A stretch of 21,710 nucleotides of DNA from Saksenaea vasiformis B4078. Taxonomy: Eukaryota > Mucoromycota > Mucoromycetes > Mucorales > Saksenaeaceae. The number at the start of each line of letters is the position of its first letter. The first letter of the stretch is position 1. The position numbers and the translations under genes are program-made. Below, one piece after another: positions 19,741 to 21,710 of this stretch. Location of the stretch: the NCBI GenBank assembly GCA_000697055.1, contig JNDT01001951.1, forward strand, positions 1-21,710. The letters run 5' to 3'. The notes beneath the pieces are model-generated. The model made no database searches and was not told where the DNA came from. It saw nothing but the letters and a program-made list of their open reading frames with translations.

Positions 19741-21710
19741 ATGGAAGACTTATCGTTTAATATGTGCACATTGGTTTCGTTGTTCTTTATGCTCTCTTTA
19801 ACGACATTCACTGCCAAATGTTATATCTTGCGTAAAAAATTAAAAAAAGCAGAAGATGTCGAGTTAAGACGACAAGTTTCAGAAATGGAAGAGCTGGAAA
19901 AAAGTAAGGGTCTATCTTATTAACGTTAACTGACGAACTACGCATCAGAACGTCGATTAACTTGCGGTGCATGTGGCTTACAAGGGCATAAAGATCGTCG
20001 ATCTTACGAATGCCCAATGAAGCAAAATAAAGGTGAGCATGTAATCTTATTGTCACCCATTCAACGCTAAATAATTCATGACAGCTGGTATGAAGAGAAA
20101 ACGTGGTACAACAGGACAAACCGAACAAACCAAAGAGGACAAAAAACGTGGAAGACAAAGCAAGAGAGCAAGTTCAAGTAATGCGAACTTTGTTCCTAAG
20201 CCTTGCCCTGCTTGCGGCTCCGCCGAGCACAGTAGCGCGCGAGCGAAGTCATGCACAGCCCACAAAAGATCTACAGAAGAACTTCTGGACGAAACCTTAG
20301 GAAAAGACCGGGAAATGTACACTCGGAAATGCCCACTGGCATCTGTCATTCGACCTGACCACAGAGATCGATTTTCTGACAGTGTCCAGGAACTGTCCAA
20401 GTACGTGAGGGTCTTTGTCTCAAGGACCCAGTTGTTCGTCAACCAATTTATACTTGACCATGATTCCATCCCCCGATAGTATTTACTCAAAATTTCTTTT
20501 ATTCCGTGATGCAGCTGATTGTGGGCAAGTCCATAAGTACCACCAATGACAAGCTTCCAGTGGACCTTGAAAGTTCATAGCTTACCTTCAAGGATGAACA
20601 TCCCGCTCTACGAGAACCACCTCGTACTAGTCTCAGAGGTTCTGATGTGCTCGCGGAAGCCTGTGTCCTGCTTGTCACTTCGTATTCCAACAATATTGTT
20701 GAAAATTTCGAGAATCGTGTCTGTTCGTTCATCGAACATGAACTGGCAAGTTTCTTCCCGGTACGTATTGAGATATCTTGTAGACACGTTTATTGACCAT
20801 TATCTACAGGAATTGAAGAAATGGGAATTGAAGGAGATCTCGTCAAGGTACGCATTTGAGCGTATCGCCGGTGGAACACCCGAATGGCCCGGTAAAGTGG
20901 AGCCAGGCTTGCTATTGATAGCCATCGTCGACAAGCTGTGCGACGACCTGGAGACCCTAACGCCTAAACCTGCAACGCCACATCGATCTCTGCGTCACCT
21001 GGTGCTTATGTACCAGCCTTAAAGTATATACTGTCCTCTTATGAAGAAAAGCATCAGATGGCCGGGTCAGAATCAGAAACCGAATCCACTGAATTCTCTT
21101 ATGAAGAAGAGTATCAGGTTGCCGAGTCGGAAGAGAAATCCACTGACAAAGCTCTTCCTCGGCTCTTCTCCATTTCGCCGAAGCCAAGTTCCAAATGGCG
21201 ATTCATTTCTATCAATGCTGCACTCCTCGCAAGTCTGTTATCTCTACAAAGGCCTGAAAAGCCGAGCGACTATCCACGAGTATTCTTCGAAGCTGTTGAT
21301 TTTTCCCGCTTTGGATTTAAAAGGTATGAAACATATACCCGAATTTCTATTCGTTTGCGAATACTCACTTTCTACTATATCTGTATAGCTGGGAAGAGTT
21401 TACGCAAAACCCAAATCGCCGATTCGCATGCAAAATACTGTCTGGTGGATTTACAGTTAATCTCCTTTTCGCAAGAAAGTCAAAAGAAAAGTTACCGGCA
21501 ACAGAACTAGATCTGGATGATTTCAGCGTCGATGAAGTAGAGCGCTGGTTCAAACCTTGGGCGCTGGATCCCGGACTGAATCAGATTTACACCGCCGCAG
21601 ATGGAAGTGGGTCACAGAACCATCAGATACGACGTGTATCGACCAAAGAATATTATGCCATGACGGGATCGACGCGAAGAGGAAAGGAATCGCAGAAAAT
21701 AAAGGACGCG
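19741..21710 (+). pseudogene. Fanzor/TnpB-like nuclease gene, decayed and cut by the right edge
   Basis: Early exons 19741-19903, 19949-20032 and 20085-20479 splice cleanly (introns 45 and 52 nt) into 213 codons. They include a short hydrophobic N-terminus, a zinc knuckle C-x2-C-x4-H-x7-C (LTCGACGLQGHKDRRSYECP), a basic stretch and a second C-x2-C-x4-H-x7-C. A TAG (20477-20479) follows. Similarity seems to resume one frame over at FTQNFFYSVMQL (20482), meets TAG (20578-20580), and continues as ENFENRVCSFIEHEL into intron 20761-20809. A further frame change lies near 20990. Then YVPALKYILSSYE, KWRFISIN, intron 21324-21388, and finally W-A-L-DPG-LNQIYTAADG (Asp codon 21567) and STKEYYAMTGSTRR. 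The DPG start of a RuvC-like fold after an N-terminal helical region is the TnpB/Fanzor pattern, an RNA-guided DNA endonuclease family carried by eukaryotic transposons. The remaining catalytic residues lie beyond the window. Family call is from memory of motifs. Confidence 0.6.
21037..21146 (+). repeat. imperfect acidic tandem duplication inside the Fanzor-like gene
   Basis: 21037-21092 encodes SYEEKHQMAGSESETEST and 21097-21146 encodes SYEEEYQVAESEEKST. They share the opening SYEE and a Glu/Ser-rich tail at DNA and protein level, so the region looks like a local duplication that expanded an acidic loop before the KWRF block. Confidence 0.65.

Overview
The window looks like nuclear DNA of an early-diverging filamentous fungus, most likely Mucoromycota. 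The genes carry short GT-AG introns, mostly 45-66 nt, some with CTAAC-like branch sites. AATAAA signals follow several stop codons, there is no operon structure, and the encoded set (Skt5-type chitin synthase regulator, Atg14, Zng1) is eukaryotic and fungal. The phylum call is inference from gene content and from the look of the transposon relics; no search could be run.

Five genes can be modelled through their introns. From left to right: (1) a ten-exon CobW/ZNG1-type zinc-transferring GTPase (2703-4349, +); (2) a three-exon Sel1-repeat protein of the Skt5/Chs4 chitin synthase regulator family (8318-9916, +); (3) a small secreted precursor with a signal peptide and eight 22-residue Kex2-type repeats, each releasing a two-cysteine peptide (11825-12478, +); (4) a five-exon Atg14-like autophagy subunit with an N-terminal double CxxC motif (15238-13610, -); (5) a two-exon coiled-coil protein with a glutamine-rich tail (18027-16955, -). 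These are ordinary dispersed genes and share no obvious pathway, although (2) and (3) both relate to the cell surface or secretion.

The remaining DNA is gene-poor and holds decayed mobile or duplicated sequence. It includes a possible LINE-type tail (about 970-1300), three diverged minus-strand copies of an unrecognised intron-containing gene (about 1700-2350, 5150-5580 and 5596-6480), and a badly broken Tc1/mariner-type transposase (about 18400-18870). From 19741 to the right edge lies a multi-exon reading frame with two zinc knuckles and a DPG motif, resembling a Fanzor/TnpB-type RNA-guided nuclease. It carries stop codons and frameshifts and runs off the window.

The most interesting items are the cysteine-looped repeat-peptide precursor, whose 14-residue core is identical in all eight copies while its codons vary, the Fanzor-like relic, and the unidentified three-copy family.
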